From the NCBI RefSeq assembly GCF_030177935.1, contig NZ_CP089974.1, positions 62,001 to 126,000 on the forward strand: a stretch of DNA of 64,000 nucleotides. The letters are read 5' to 3'. The stretch comes from Moraxella haemolytica (GTDB lineage: Bacteria; Pseudomonadota; Gammaproteobacteria; Pseudomonadales; Moraxellaceae). The stretch's first letter is position 1. The number at the start of each line of letters is the position of its first letter. Of the stretch, positions 29,860 through 39,771 are shown one piece after another. A program made the position numbers and the translations under genes. Below the pieces are notes generated by a model. It saw only the letters and a program-made list of their open reading frames with translations. It was not told where the DNA came from and searched no databases.

Positions 29860-31076
29860 AACAGATTCAAATCATTGGCATCAATCATGAGAGTATCAAT
29901 ACCGCCATATTTTTGGCAAGTCATGCTTGGCAGGTGTCTATTTTGGCAAGCCAACAACAGATAGATGAAGTCTTGATGCCTTATCAGTTTGACCGTCAAT
30001 TGTCGTTATTGTGGCAGTTTTATGTAACTGATAACAAAATCATCATTCAAGCCGACCTAAAGCCGACCCCTTATTATTGGCTGTTTTTTGATGAGCATCA
30101 TGATAATGACTGTCTCAATCTTGACCTAAATCCAAGCTCACAGGTCATCTTAAGCGGTGCAAAGCCATTGGGGTTTTTTGATGATTTTGCAGAGCGGTTA
30201 GCGACCAACTGGGTGTATTATGTGCCTTTTAATTTTTTAAAAGACGGTAACAATTTTAATGCGTTTTTTCATATTGAATTATTGCTGATTGGCGAGAAAT
30301 TACAGGGCAGCGTTGATCATTCTGATGTGTTGGCGTCTTTGATAAAAAATAGCGACAAGCACTATTTTGCTGATATTAAGACCGTTGAATTGGCAAGAGC
30401 AAGCATCATAGGAATGCTTGCCACACGGCTGTCCTTCATCAATGAGATGGCACGACTGGCTGATGGTGTTGGCGTGAATATCAAGCAGATTGAGACGATG
30501 ATGGGGCTAGATAAGCGTATCGGCTCGCATTATCTAAAAGCAGGTTGGGGATTTGGTGGTAAAACTTTGCCCAATGAATTGGCACACTTAACCCAAAGTT
30601 TCCATGATAATGGCGTGGACACTTCGTTATTAAAAGCAGTGGCAGATGTCAATGGCGACCAAAAAGAGCTGATATTTAGAAAGTTTTGGCAGTATTTTAA
30701 TGGTGGGATTGAGAATAAGCAGGTAGTGATTTGGGGGGCGGGTTATCGCACCAATACCCCAAAGACCACTGGCAGTGCCATTCATGCCTTACTAAAACTG
30801 TGCTGGGCGTATGATATTAAAACTTGCGTTTATGCGGTCAATACTGCCGATGAACTAAAAAGTCTATATGGCGATCAGCCGTTATTCCAACTGCTAAGCG
30901 ACCCATACACGCTCACAACCGCCCACGCCTTATTCATCATCAACTGGTCGGAGAATGAGCTGATTGATATGGGCAGATTAAATAACTTTACCTTGCCGAT
31001 ATTTGATGCCAAAAATGTCTTTGATGATGAGCAGGTGTTGAGTTATAAAGGGTTTTATACAGGCGTGGGCAAGTAA
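29856..31076 (+). CDS. UDP-glucose 6-dehydrogenase-like protein lacking catalytic residues
   Basis: 406 residues, translationally coupled to pgi (ATGA overlap). The central helix and following loop are clearly of the UDP-glucose/GDP-mannose dehydrogenase family: LATRLSFINEMARLA, MGLDKRIGSHYLKAGWGFGG, and a C-terminal Rossmann-like IWGAGYRTNTPKTTGSAI. However, the usual GGxCxPKD loop reads GGKTLPNEL, so the nucleophilic Cys is Thr237 and the following Lys-Asp are Asn-Glu. The active-site Lys of the E..K...N helix is Arg181 and its Asn is Ile185. The N-terminal NAD-binding GxGxxG is replaced by IIGINHES. It is full-length and in frame, so it looks like a maintained pseudoenzyme, not a decaying gene. 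Its function is unknown. Confidence 0.8.
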   Translation: MKQIQIIGINHESINTAIFLASHAWQVSILASQQQIDEVLMPYQFDRQLSLLWQFYVTDNKIIIQADLKPTPYYWLFFDEHHDNDCLNLDLNPSSQVILSGAKPLGFFDDFAERLATNWVYYVPFNFLKDGNNFNAFFHIELLLIGEKLQGSVDHSDVLASLIKNSDKHYFADIKTVELARASIIGMLATRLSFINEMARLADGVGVNIKQIETMMGLDKRIGSHYLKAGWGFGGKTLPNELAHLTQSFHDNGVDTSLLKAVADVNGDQKELIFRKFWQYFNGGIENKQVVIWGAGYRTNTPKTTGSAIHALLKLCWAYDIKTCVYAVNTADELKSLYGDQPLFQLLSDPYTLTTAHALFIINWSENELIDMGRLNNFTLPIFDAKNVFDDEQVLSYKGFYTGVGK

Positions 31077-31151
31077 GTCTGACAAGATGACAAGTGATTG
31101 GATGGTGGCACACGCTTAAATGAAGTGGTGGCTGTCTTATGGAGATGACCC

Positions 31152-31198
31152 AAAAAAACCGCCCAATTATCACAAGGGAATAATTGGGCGGTTTTTTT
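31152..31198. terminator. Bidirectional terminator
   Basis: A 19-bp perfect stem (31152-31170 with 31180-31198) with core ACCGCCCAATTAT and a 9-nt loop lies between the ugd-like gene (+) and the M48 protease gene (-). Confidence 0.9.
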
Positions 31199-31205
31199 GA
31201 TGGGT

Positions 31206-32216
31206 TTATTTGCTGTGTTGATTGACCTGCTCGATACGCTTGTTGGTGTCAGGGTGGGTGGAGATGATGGACCAATGCCCTTGTTCGCCGTGTTCTTTTT
31301 GCATTTTTTCAAAAAAACTGGCGAGATGTTTGGGAGAAATGCCCAAGCGTGTCAGCTCATTGATGGCGAACCTGTCTGCTTCTAGTTCTGCTTTTTGGGA
31401 GTAATGACTGCTCGTCAGTAGCGTAGGCAAGGCGAGCAAGATATCAGAGGTGTCGCCTGTGATGATGACGATGAGTACACCCAAACCCAAGCTACTGATG
31501 GTTTGTTCTAGACTGTGGCGGTGTACCAGATGCCCTTGTTCGTGGGCAAGCACGGCGAGAATCTCATTATTATCATCACTTAGCTTGATGAGTTCATCGG
31601 TGATGACGATGGTGTTGTTGGGAATGGCAAAGGCATTTGCACCAAGAGAGTCGCCATGGCGCACCAGTATTTTGGCTTTTGGGTTGCTATCTAGCTTGTC
31701 ATATAGGCTGATGATTTCGTCTTGGCGTGCTTGGGGCAGGGTGCTTGGCAAGGTGAGCTCCATGACATAGTCTTCTGCCTGATCACCAAGCCTAACTAGC
31801 GTATCTGCAGGTAGGCTCTGGGCGAGATGGTGAGAGGCGGTAGGAATGCCGTAGCGAAATAGCCCAAAGACGAACAGGCACACCGCGATGAGACTTGTTC
31901 CTATCCAACTCCAGCGAGTCTCCATCTTTTTGATGTTGCCAAACAGCTTTTTGTTGTCAAGTGTTAGCCAATCAGGAATGACCGCCAACTCAGCCCTTGC
32001 CCCATCATGAAACATCAGTACATGGGGCGAGTTGTCAATGGCGGGTAGGTATTCACAGTCTTTGATGAAGTAGCGTTGTTCATGTGAGCCATGCTTATTT
32101 TGCCATGTGATGACAAAGCCGTCCGCCTGCCCTTGATAAAAGATGGGGCTTAAGCGTGCTAAATGAGGCTTGCTGATTTTGCCATCAAAATAACGAATGT
32201 TAATCGCTTCTGCCAT
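31206..32216 (-). CDS. M48-family membrane-associated metalloprotease
   Basis: About 336 residues from the ATG at 32216, three bases after the stop of the upstream gene; a GTG at 32225 is an alternative. The N-terminal ~90 residues form a small beta-rich domain (IRYFDGKISKPHLARLS), then one membrane helix (~105-125). The M48 catalytic domain follows with the zinc motif HEQGH in AVLAHEQGHLVHRHSLEQ and the third ligand Glu in KAELEADRFAINEL. The active site is likely periplasmic. M48 proteins of this layout often sit beside YjgN-like proteins, as here, and are thought to act in envelope quality control; the substrate is unknown. Confidence 0.88.
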   Translation of the reverse strand: MAEAINIRYFDGKISKPHLARLSPIFYQGQADGFVITWQNKHGSHEQRYFIKDCEYLPAIDNSPHVLMFHDGARAELAVIPDWLTLDNKKLFGNIKKMETRWSWIGTSLIAVCLFVFGLFRYGIPTASHHLAQSLPADTLVRLGDQAEDYVMELTLPSTLPQARQDEIISLYDKLDSNPKAKILVRHGDSLGANAFAIPNNTIVITDELIKLSDDNNEILAVLAHEQGHLVHRHSLEQTISSLGLGVLIVIITGDTSDILLALPTLLTSSHYSQKAELEADRFAINELTRLGISPKHLASFFEKMQKEHGEQGHWSIISTHPDTNKRIEQVNQHSK

Positions 32217-32218
32217 GA

Positions 32219-33307
32219 TTACCACGAGACATCAAAATCAAATACATCACTAATCTCTTCGCCAATCGGTGAGACATGGTCTGCACTTGGCGTGGTGAGC
32301 ATTTCAAAGTCATCATAAGCGACCAGTGAGAGCGTCTCTGTCTTATAGCGGTGCAAACGCACGCTCGCCCATGGATAAAGCAGACCCAGACTTATGATGA
32401 TGGCGATGTAATTGGTTAGGTTGATTAGGGCAAATTTCATCACACTAAAATTCACCAACTCAAAGCGATTATCCCCCAAAGTCAGCTTGCCCCAGATGGC
32501 TTTATGTAGATAGCCTTGCACGAGCGGTATGATGAGTAGTATGCCCACATAGAACAGCCCAATCATTATCGCAAATATAGATGCCATCGTATCGTTATCC
32601 ATATCAGAGATGATATCCATATAGCCACCAAAACCAATAATAGCAGAGATGACCATCATCAAGATGAATAGTACTATTGGCAATAGCATGGCTTTATAAT
32701 AATCCAGTACGCTGGTGTTAAAGTTGAATTTGAGCTGTCCAAAATAGGTGTTATCAAATTGATAGTGTTTAAACAACCAAAGACTAAATGGCATGAGCAG
32801 ACCAAAACTGACAAGGTTTAATAATACAATGGCGATACACATCATATATAAAGTGCCAAGCGTACCCCCAAAGCCAAAGCGAATGTTGTTGTACTGACTG
32901 TTTCTTGCCATAAAACGCATGGTAGAACGAATGAGCCATGGAAATAAAACAAACAAAACAAGAAAGCCGGCGATGGCAAGCTCTGGCGAAAAATTACTAA
33001 AAATATTGATTACTAAATAAACCACAATGGCAATCATTCGTCCAATTAAAATCCGTTTTGGGCTGGCGGTAAAGTCAAAAATCTCTCCGCCGATTTCAGT
33101 ATTGCCATAAAAATACCGCAGACGACGCACTTTCGCCCACGGCGAATAGATACCTAAGGTAATGATGGTCAAAAACAAATTGACAATCCAAATCTTAAAA
33201 TAAGCCGACCCACTGCCATAAAAGGTAAAGCGATGTGTGCTGGGTGTCGCTGATGATCTGGGTGTGATAGAGGTCTGTGCCGTCAGTAAGGTATTGTCGT
33301 CATGCAT
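32219..33307 (-). CDS. YjgN-like multi-spanning membrane protein (DUF898)
   Basis: 362 residues from the ATG at 33307, preceded by AGGA six bases upstream; the open frame continues 27 codons further without support. The family pattern FYGSGSAYFKIWIVNLFLTIITLGIYSPW is repeated near the end as ITLGLLYPWASVRLHRY-like ISLGLLYPWASVRLHRY. About eight to nine membrane helices are visible. It is probably co-transcribed with the M48 protease that follows. The molecular role is unknown. Confidence 0.88.
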   Translation of the reverse strand: MHDDNTLLTAQTSITPRSSATPSTHRFTFYGSGSAYFKIWIVNLFLTIITLGIYSPWAKVRRLRYFYGNTEIGGEIFDFTASPKRILIGRMIAIVVYLVINIFSNFSPELAIAGFLVLFVLFPWLIRSTMRFMARNSQYNNIRFGFGGTLGTLYMMCIAIVLLNLVSFGLLMPFSLWLFKHYQFDNTYFGQLKFNFNTSVLDYYKAMLLPIVLFILMMVISAIIGFGGYMDIISDMDNDTMASIFAIMIGLFYVGILLIIPLVQGYLHKAIWGKLTLGDNRFELVNFSVMKFALINLTNYIAIIISLGLLYPWASVRLHRYKTETLSLVAYDDFEMLTTPSADHVSPIGEEISDVFDFDVSW

Positions 33308-33625
33308 AATCTGTCCTATTGATGTGAAGTCTATTATTGCAAATGCTAAACTAACAACTGTTGGGCGGTATGTATTGTTGATTAACATATAAAAGATATT
33401 GTAGCAATGTTATTCCAAAAGATAAATGCTTATTTTGGGGTATGCGTGTGTAACTTTGACCTATTCAGCGGTCATTGGGTGAGCTTTTGTGCCAGTGTTA
33501 TCAAGGTTTTTGTGCTACAATGGTGCATGATGTCAGTTATCATAAGTCATCGCAGGTCATCATCAGGTGAGACAGCCCAAAAATGAACAAGTTAACTATT
33601 TTTTTAGGTTTTGTGGAGTGAAGTC
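33308..33625. other. Intergenic region between yjgN-like gene and rdgB
   Basis: A 318-bp divergent region. A TACAAT near 33518 may be a -10 for rdgB, but no good -35 is present. Nothing else was recognised. Confidence 0.4.
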
Positions 33626-34237
33626 ATGTTGGATAGTCAAAAAATCGTCTTAGCCAGTAATAATCAAGGCAAACTTGCTGAGTTTCAGGGGTTGTTTGAT
33701 GAGACAAATTTGGGGCTGACCATCGTCCCACAAGGCGAGCTTGGCATTGATGACGCCATTGAAGATGGTCTGTCGTTCGTGGAGAATGCGTTGATTAAAG
33801 CACGCCATGCAAGCAGTAAGAGCGGACTGCCTGCCATCGCTGATGACAGTGGGCTGTGTGTGCCTATTTTGGGGAATTTTCCAGGGATTTATTCGGCACG
33901 ATTTGCAGGCGAGCATGGCAATGACTTGGCGAATAATAACAAGCTACTTTGTGAGCTAGCACCTTTTTTTGAAAAGGGCGAGACGGTGGAGGCTTTTTTT
34001 GTTTGTGTGCTTGCCCTTGTTCGCCATCAAGATGACCCATTGCCAATCATCGCACAAGGTCTGTGGCGTGGGCAGATTTTGCCACAGCCACAAGGCGAGC
34101 ATGGTTTTGGCTATGACCCGCTTTTTTGGCTACCAGAATTACAAAAAACTTCAGCACAGTTAGACAAAGCCAAGAAAAATAAAATCAGTCATCGAGGTCA
34201 AGCATTGCAATCACTGATATCAATGCTAAAAAGTTAA
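33626..34237 (+). CDS. rdgB: dITP/XTP pyrophosphatase (RdgB/HAM1 family)
   Basis: 203 residues from the ATG at 33626, with GGAG eight bases upstream. It begins with the HAM1 motif IVLASNNQGKLAEF and has the active-site ADDSGLCVP segment, FPGIYSARFAG, and the late HGFGYDPLFW and SHRGQAL signatures. It hydrolyses ITP, dITP and XTP to monophosphates, keeping deaminated purines out of nucleic acids. It stands alone before tig. Confidence 0.94.
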   Translation: MLDSQKIVLASNNQGKLAEFQGLFDETNLGLTIVPQGELGIDDAIEDGLSFVENALIKARHASSKSGLPAIADDSGLCVPILGNFPGIYSARFAGEHGNDLANNNKLLCELAPFFEKGETVEAFFVCVLALVRHQDDPLPIIAQGLWRGQILPQPQGEHGFGYDPLFWLPELQKTSAQLDKAKKNKISHRGQALQSLISMLKS

Positions 34238-34387
34238 GCTAAAGCCAAACTGCTCGACCGATTGGTTATCAAGGGTTTGATGGGTTGTGGTTTGATGTCC
34301 ACAAGCCACCTGCTACCACAGATACAGCATGATGTTTATCGCTCTTGGTGCGATGCAATCTTGATAAACTGGGGGCCTGTCTTTTGC

Positions 34388-34416
34388 TTGTTATTTTTAT
34401 GGAAAAAAGCTATAAT
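34388..34416 (+). promoter_or_regulatory. Promoter of tig
   Basis: TTGTTA (34388-34393), 17-bp spacer, TATAAT (34411-34416), about 100 bp before the tig start. Confidence 0.6.
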
Positions 34417-34516
34417 GGCTATCTTTTAAGAATTTTATGGCATCTGTTGCCTGTTTGGATTTGTATTTTTTTGTTTTAAGCTATTGATTTTTAATAATTT
34501 TTTTAAGGTAATTACC

Positions 34517-35851
34517 ATGAGCAATTTAGACATCACAGTCAATGTACTGTCGGACAAAGAGACTCAACTGACTGTAAAAGTCCCTGTCGCTACCATTCAA
34601 AGCCGTGTTGAAAGCCGTATCCGTTCTGTGGCAAAGACTGCCAAGATTGACGGTTTCCGCAAGGGCAAAGTGCCAGTTAGCCACATTCGTGCCCAGTATG
34701 GTGCAGGCATTCAACAAGAAGTCATCAACGATGTGATTCGTGATACGGTATTTGAAGCCATGAGTGAGCAAAAAGTGCGTGCTGTTGGCGTACCAAATAT
34801 TGATGATGTGAAACTTGAAGATGACTTTTTGGTTTATCAAGCCACTGTTGAGACTTTCCCAGCGGTAGAAGTTCAAGGCATTAGCGAGATTGAAGTAGAA
34901 CGCCAAACTGCCACCGTATCTGATGAAGATGTAGATACGATGATTGAAAACCTACAAAAGCAACGCCAAACTTACGAGACCAAAGACGGTGTGCTAGAAG
35001 ATGGCGATGAAGCGACTTTTGATTTTGAAGGTACGATTGACGGCGAGAAGTTTGAAGGTGGTGCAGCTGAAGATTATCGCTTGGTCATCGGTTCAGGTCG
35101 CATGATTCCTGGTTTTGAAGATGGCATGAAAGGCATGAAAGCTGGCGAAGAAAAAACCATCAAGGTAACTTTCCCTGCAGACTACCAAGCTGAAAACCTA
35201 CAAGGCAAAGAAGCAGATTTTAAAATCAGCGTTAAAGAAGTTAAAACACCAAAACTACCAGAGCTAAACGAAGAGTTCTTTGAGCTGTTTGGTGTTAAAG
35301 AAGGTGGTCTTGATAAGCTAAAAGCCGATGTTCGCAAGAACATGGAGCGTGAAATCAAGAATGCAGCTCGTAACCAAGTCAAGCAAGCTGCTTTTGACGC
35401 ATTGCTTGAAAAGAATGAATTTGATGTGCCAAAAGCAATGCTAGAGCAAGAGATTAACCGTCAGCGTGAACAAATGCTACAACGCTTCGCTCAGCAGTTC
35501 GGTACTAATCCAAACAGCTTTGGTGCAGATATGCTACCAAATGAGTTGTTTGAAGACCAAGCAATTCGTGCGGTGCGTTTGGGCGTATTGGCTAGCCAAA
35601 TCATTGAAAAACAAGGTCTTGAAGTTGACCAAGAGCGAGTTACTGCATTCATTGCAGAAGCAGCAGAGAACTATGAAGATCCGTCTGAAGTCATCGAATA
35701 CTACACCAACGACAAGCAGCAGCGTGCCGGTATCGAGGCTGTGGTACTAGAAGATCAAGTGGTTGACTATCTGCTTTCACAAGCAAAAGTAACCGATAAA
35801 GAAGTGAAATACCAAGATTTATTGGCAGCTGCACAGCAAGCACAGCTATAA
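34517..35851 (+). CDS. tig: Trigger factor
   Basis: 444 residues from the ATG at 34517 (AAGG SD). The N-terminal ribosome-binding domain has the signature GFRKGKVP, the middle FKBP-type PPIase domain spans ~160-245 ([36 protein letters not shown]), and the C-terminal helical chaperone domain follows. It is a ribosome-associated folding factor that meets nascent chains. The tig-clpP-clpX order is classical; a terminator separates tig from clpP. Confidence 0.96.
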   Translation: MSNLDITVNVLSDKETQLTVKVPVATIQSRVESRIRSVAKTAKIDGFRKGKVPVSHIRAQYGAGIQQEVINDVIRDTVFEAMSEQKVRAVGVPNIDDVKLEDDFLVYQATVETFPAVEVQGISEIEVERQTATVSDEDVDTMIENLQKQRQTYETKDGVLEDGDEATFDFEGTIDGEKFEGGAAEDYRLVIGSGRMIPGFEDGMKGMKAGEEKTIKVTFPADYQAENLQGKEADFKISVKEVKTPKLPELNEEFFELFGVKEGGLDKLKADVRKNMEREIKNAARNQVKQAAFDALLEKNEFDVPKAMLEQEINRQREQMLQRFAQQFGTNPNSFGADMLPNELFEDQAIRAVRLGVLASQIIEKQGLEVDQERVTAFIAEAAENYEDPSEVIEYYTNDKQQRAGIEAVVLEDQVVDYLLSQAKVTDKEVKYQDLLAAAQQAQL

Positions 35852-35880
35852 TCTCTTTGGGTTTACAATAAATCCATAAA

Positions 35881-35912
35881 AATACCCCAAACAGTGTTTG
35901 GGGTATTTTTTA
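35881..35912 (+). terminator. Terminator after tig
   Basis: AATACCCCAAAC (35881-35892), loop AGT, GTTTGGGGTATT (35896-35907), then T-run. Confidence 0.85.
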
Positions 35913-35982
35913 ATTAGTGGTAGAATAGCAGAAATTTTTCGTTTTTAATTTAGTGAATGATTAGTCAATAATGGGAAAATCA

Positions 35983-36639
35983 ATGAACCACATGAAACAT
36001 AATCCGTATTATGATCAACTGATGGATACTTACCACGCACCACGCTCCGCCCTTGTACCCATGGTGATTGAGCAGTCAGGGCGTGGCGAGCGTTCGTTTG
36101 ACATTTTCTCTCGCCTACTGCGTGAGCGAGTGATTTTCTTGACAGGTCAAGTAGAAGACCACATGGCGAATTTGATTGTCGCTCAGCTTTTGTTCCTAGA
36201 AGCAGAGAATCCTGAAAAAGACATTCATCTATATATCAACTCCCCTGGTGGTGTCGTAACAGCAGGCATGGCGATGTTTGATACCATGAATTTTATCAAG
36301 CCTGATGTATCGACCATCTGCATGGGGCAGGCGTGTAGCATGGGGTCGTTTTTATTGGCGGCAGGGGCGAAGGGTAAACGCTATGCCTTAGCGAACAGCC
36401 GTGTCATGATTCATCAGCCATCAGGTGGAGCACAAGGTCAAGCAACCGACATTGAGATTAGTGCGCGTGAAATCCTAAAAATCCGTGAACGCCTAAATCG
36501 CATACTTGCCGAGCGTACAGGTCAGCCACTTGAAAAGGTTGAGCGAGATGTAGAGCGAGATTATTGGCTAGATGCGTACGAAGCACAAGAATACGGCTTG
36601 GTTGATAGCGTCCTTGATAGACGCCCAGCACAGCTGTAA
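35983..36639 (+). CDS. clpP: ATP-dependent Clp protease proteolytic subunit ClpP
   Basis: 218 residues from the ATG at 35983, favoured because GGGA lies seven bases before it; an ATG at 35971 would add four residues. The catalytic triad is present: Ser in [14 protein letters not shown], His in [10 protein letters not shown], Asp in the [11 protein letters not shown] region. The N-terminal propeptide resembles that of E. coli ClpP. It forms the tetradecameric chamber that works with ClpX or ClpA. It is nine bases upstream of clpX. Confidence 0.96.
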   Translation: MNHMKHNPYYDQLMDTYHAPRSALVPMVIEQSGRGERSFDIFSRLLRERVIFLTGQVEDHMANLIVAQLLFLEAENPEKDIHLYINSPGGVVTAGMAMFDTMNFIKPDVSTICMGQACSMGSFLLAAGAKGKRYALANSRVMIHQPSGGAQGQATDIEISAREILKIRERLNRILAERTGQPLEKVERDVERDYWLDAYEAQEYGLVDSVLDRRPAQL

Positions 36640-36648
36640 GGGGGCGTC

Positions 36649-37905
36649 ATGACTGATACACTAAATACTTGCTCATTTTGTGGTAAGAAAAAAACCGAAG
36701 TCAAAAAACTAATTGCAGGCGATGGTGCTAGCATTTGTAATGAATGCGTAGCACAATGTGGGGATATGCTTGCAGGTGCCGGCATTGACGCTGAGCCGTT
36801 GAATGACTCATCAGCCAAAGATGCCGATGCGTGGGAAAATGCCAAGCTACCAACCCCAAAAGAGCTACGAGCTCATCTGGATGAATATGTCATCGGTCAA
36901 GACACGGCAAAAAAAGCCTTATCGGTAGCGGTCTATAACCACTACAAGCGACTAAAATCCGCCAAAAAAGATGAAGCGACAAGCAAAGAGAAAGTTGAGC
37001 TTGCCAAAAGTAACATTCTGCTAATCGGACCGACAGGGTCAGGCAAGACGCTACTGGCTCAGACTTTAGCACGCCTACTAGATGTGCCATTTGCCATGGC
37101 AGATGCCACAACCTTGACCGAGGCAGGCTATGTGGGCGAAGATGTGGAAAACATCGTCCAAAAGCTACTACAAGCCGCCGATTATGATATCGAGCGTACC
37201 CAAAAAGGCATTATTTATATTGATGAGATTGATAAAATCACCAAAAAAAGTGAAAATGTCTCCATCACTCGAGATGTTTCAGGTGAGGGTGTGCAACAAG
37301 CACTCTTAAAAATCATCGAAGGCACAGTAGCGAATATTCCGCCACAAGGTGGACGCAAGCACCCACGCCAAGAGATGATTCAGGTGGATACAAGCAATAT
37401 TCTCATCATCGTTGGTGGGGCGTTTGCAGGGCTTGACCGTATCATTCAACAGCGTACTGAGACGACAGGCATGGGCTTTAATGCCACCGTCAAGGCAAAA
37501 AAAGAGGCGAAAATCAGCGAGCTGTTCCGTGAGGTTGAGCCTGAGGATTTGGTGAGATTTGGTATTATTCCAGAGTTCATCGGTCGTCTGCCTGTCATCG
37601 CTACGCTAGATGAGCTTGATGAAGAGGCGTTGGTTCAGATTTTGACCGAACCAAAAAATGCCCTAACCAAACAATATCAGTACCTGTTTGAGATGGAAGG
37701 GGCGAAGCTGAACTTTGATGAAGAAGCCCTAACCGCCATCGCCAAAAAAGCCATGAAGCGAAAAACAGGGGCGAGGGGTCTTCGTTCTATCATTGAAAAT
37801 GCCCTGCTTGATACCATGTACGAATTACCAAGCATGGAGGGTGTCAATGAAGTATCGGTTACTCGTGAGGTCATTGACGAGGGTAAAGAGCCTGTGATTT
37901 CTTAA
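36649..37905 (+). CDS. clpX: ATP-dependent Clp protease ATPase subunit ClpX
   Basis: 418 residues. An N-terminal C4 zinc-binding domain (CSFCGKKK and CNECVAQC) recruits substrates. The AAA+ core has Walker [11 protein letters not shown], Walker [11 protein letters not shown], the pore loop GYVGEDVE, and sensor [12 protein letters not shown]. The IGF-type ClpP loop is represented near the [13 protein letters not shown] segment. It unfolds tagged proteins and feeds them to ClpP. An IS607 element begins within about 80 bp downstream. Confidence 0.96.
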   Translation: MTDTLNTCSFCGKKKTEVKKLIAGDGASICNECVAQCGDMLAGAGIDAEPLNDSSAKDADAWENAKLPTPKELRAHLDEYVIGQDTAKKALSVAVYNHYKRLKSAKKDEATSKEKVELAKSNILLIGPTGSGKTLLAQTLARLLDVPFAMADATTLTEAGYVGEDVENIVQKLLQAADYDIERTQKGIIYIDEIDKITKKSENVSITRDVSGEGVQQALLKIIEGTVANIPPQGGRKHPRQEMIQVDTSNILIIVGGAFAGLDRIIQQRTETTGMGFNATVKAKKEAKISELFREVEPEDLVRFGIIPEFIGRLPVIATLDELDEEALVQILTEPKNALTKQYQYLFEMEGAKLNFDEEALTAIAKKAMKRKTGARGLRSIIENALLDTMYELPSMEGVNEVSVTREVIDEGKEPVIS

Positions 37906-37952
37906 GCATAAGCCCTAGTTGGTGATTTTCAACTGGGACTTTGAACTATTCC

Positions 37953-37981
37953 TTGAAATCTAACTAAATCTATCTTATAAT
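37953..37981 (+). promoter_or_regulatory. Promoter of the IS607 recombinase gene, apparently leaderless
   Basis: TTGAAA (37953-37958), 17-bp spacer, perfect TATAAT (37976-37981). The tnpA ATG is at 37988, the expected transcription start position, and no SD is present. Confidence 0.6.
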
Positions 37982-37987
37982 ATCCAA

Positions 37988-38602
37988 ATGAATAGATTAA
38001 TTAGCATCAACGAAGCTTCCAAACAACTTGGCGTGTCCATCTCAACATTACGCAGATGGGACGAAAGTGGTGTGCTTGTTGCCGAAAGAACACCTAAAGG
38101 ACACAGACGGTACGATATTAGTACAATCAACCCAAACCTACTGCATGGCATAGGCAACAAAGACCGAAAAACCATTGCCTATGCACGAGTATCAAGCCAC
38201 GACCAAAAGGACGATTTAGAGCGTCAAATCCAAGTTTTAGAACTCTACTGTGCCAAACAAGGCTGGACTTATGAGGTCATCAATGATTTAGGTTCTGGCA
38301 TGAGCTACCATAAAAAAGGACTTAAACAACTGCTTGACGGTATATTAAACAATGAAATCGGCAGATTGGTTTTAACCCATCAAGACCGCCTATTACGCTT
38401 TGGTGCAGAACTTGTCTTTGCTATCTGTGAAGCAAGAAATGTTGAAGTTATCATCATCAATCAAGGCGAAAACCTATCCTTTGAAGAAGAGCTTGCTCAA
38501 GATGTGCTAGAAATCATTACGGTATTTTCAGCAAGACTATATGGCTCACGAAGTAAAAAGAATAAAAAACTGCTTGAAGCCGTTAAGGTAGCATTGGAAT
38601 GA
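37988..38602 (+). CDS. tnpA: IS607-family serine recombinase TnpA (MerR-HTH + resolvase domain)
   Basis: 204 residues. Residues ~4-45 are a MerR-like helix-turn-helix (ISINEASKQLGVSISTLRRW, GHRRYD). From ~60 on is a serine recombinase catalytic domain with the nucleophile in YARVSSHDQ (Ser69 by alignment to YxRVS) and arginines in the LVLTHQDRLLRFG segment. The short N-terminal DNA-binding domain ahead of the catalytic domain is the hallmark of IS607 transposases, distinct from the HUH enzyme of IS200/IS605. It cuts and joins the element through a circular intermediate. It is coupled to tnpB by the ATGA overlap. Confidence 0.93.
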   Translation: MNRLISINEASKQLGVSISTLRRWDESGVLVAERTPKGHRRYDISTINPNLLHGIGNKDRKTIAYARVSSHDQKDDLERQIQVLELYCAKQGWTYEVINDLGSGMSYHKKGLKQLLDGILNNEIGRLVLTHQDRLLRFGAELVFAICEARNVEVIIINQGENLSFEEELAQDVLEIITVFSARLYGSRSKKNKKLLEAVKVALE

Positions 38603-39771
38603 CGATTATTCGTGGACACATCATCCGACTTGACCCAACCAATAAACAAGCCACACATTTTAGCAAGGCGTGCGGTATCGCACGTCTAGCCTATAATTGG
38701 GCGTTGGCAGAATGGAAAAAGCAATATGAACAAGACAAAAACTACCGTGATGACTGTCAAGCAAACGGCATAACCATTGACGAAAACCGACTTAACAAAC
38801 CATCACAAGGTAAACTAAGAAAACAACTTAACGCCATAAAACATGAAAAATACCCATTCATGCTAGAAGTAACCAAGTGCAGTCCACAACTTGCTATTAT
38901 GCAACTAGGCGATGCCTTTAAACGCTTTTTTAAAGGCGAAAGCAAATATCCCCAATTTCGCAAAAAAGGTGTAAATGACCGTTTTAGCCTATCCAACGAC
39001 CAATTTAAACTCAAAACCATCAATAACAAACCATACATTCAAATCCCAAATTTAGGTTTGGTAAGAATGCGTGAAAACTTACGCCATCAAGGGAAAATTT
39101 TATCCGCCAAAGTCTTTAAACAAGGCGAAAAATGGTTTGTCTCAGTTGCCGTTGAACTTGGTGAAATGAACAAACCATTAAACAAAACAGGCGAACAAGT
39201 TGGCATAGACTTAGGCATAAGTGATTTAGCCGTATTATCAGACGGCACAAAAGCACAAGCTCCCAAGCCATTAAAAACCAAACTCAAACAATTAAAACGA
39301 CTAAGCAAACAGCTCAGCCGAAAACAAAAAGGCTCTAAAAATCGTGAAAAAGCGAAAACCAAGCTATCACGATTGCATGACAAAATCAGTTGTATCAGAA
39401 AAGACTTTACTCATAAGCTCACAACACAACTTGTCAAAAGTTATGGCGTGATTTGCATTGAAAACCTTAACGTTAAAGGTATGGTTAAAAACCGTCACTT
39501 AAGCCGAGCCATTAGCGATTTAGGGTTTTATGAGTTTAAGCGACAGCTGATTTATAAAGCCAACCAATGGGGTAAGACCATCAAAGAATTGGACAGGTTT
39601 TATCCAAGCTCTAAAACTTGTTCAAATTGCGGTTTTATGATGACAAAAGAAAACTTGACACTTGCGGTTAGACATTGGATTTGTCCTAGTTGCCATACCA
39701 ATCATGACCGTGATATTAATGCAAGTATCAATATTTTAAATCAGGCAGATAAGGTTTTAACTTTATCTTAA
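38599..39771 (+). CDS. tnpB: TnpB RNA-guided nuclease of the IS607 element
   Basis: 390 residues. The N-terminal OrfB helix-turn-helix-like region (ARLAYNWALAEWKKQY) leads to a RuvC-like nuclease with Asp204 (VGIDLGISDLAVLSDG), Glu288 (ICIENLNVKGM) and an Asp in HDRDINASINIL (370-372). A zinc finger is formed by Cys341, Cys344, Cys362 and Cys365. All key residues are present, so the enzyme may be active. TnpB proteins, ancestors of Cas12, use an RNA from the 3' end of the element to cut donor sites and keep the element in place. The C-terminus ends 20 residues after the last RuvC motif, as is common. Confidence 0.93.
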   Translation: MTIIRGHIIRLDPTNKQATHFSKACGIARLAYNWALAEWKKQYEQDKNYRDDCQANGITIDENRLNKPSQGKLRKQLNAIKHEKYPFMLEVTKCSPQLAIMQLGDAFKRFFKGESKYPQFRKKGVNDRFSLSNDQFKLKTINNKPYIQIPNLGLVRMRENLRHQGKILSAKVFKQGEKWFVSVAVELGEMNKPLNKTGEQVGIDLGISDLAVLSDGTKAQAPKPLKTKLKQLKRLSKQLSRKQKGSKNREKAKTKLSRLHDKISCIRKDFTHKLTTQLVKSYGVICIENLNVKGMVKNRHLSRAISDLGFYEFKRQLIYKANQWGKTIKELDRFYPSSKTCSNCGFMMTKENLTLAVRHWICPSCHTNHDRDINASINILNQADKVLTLS

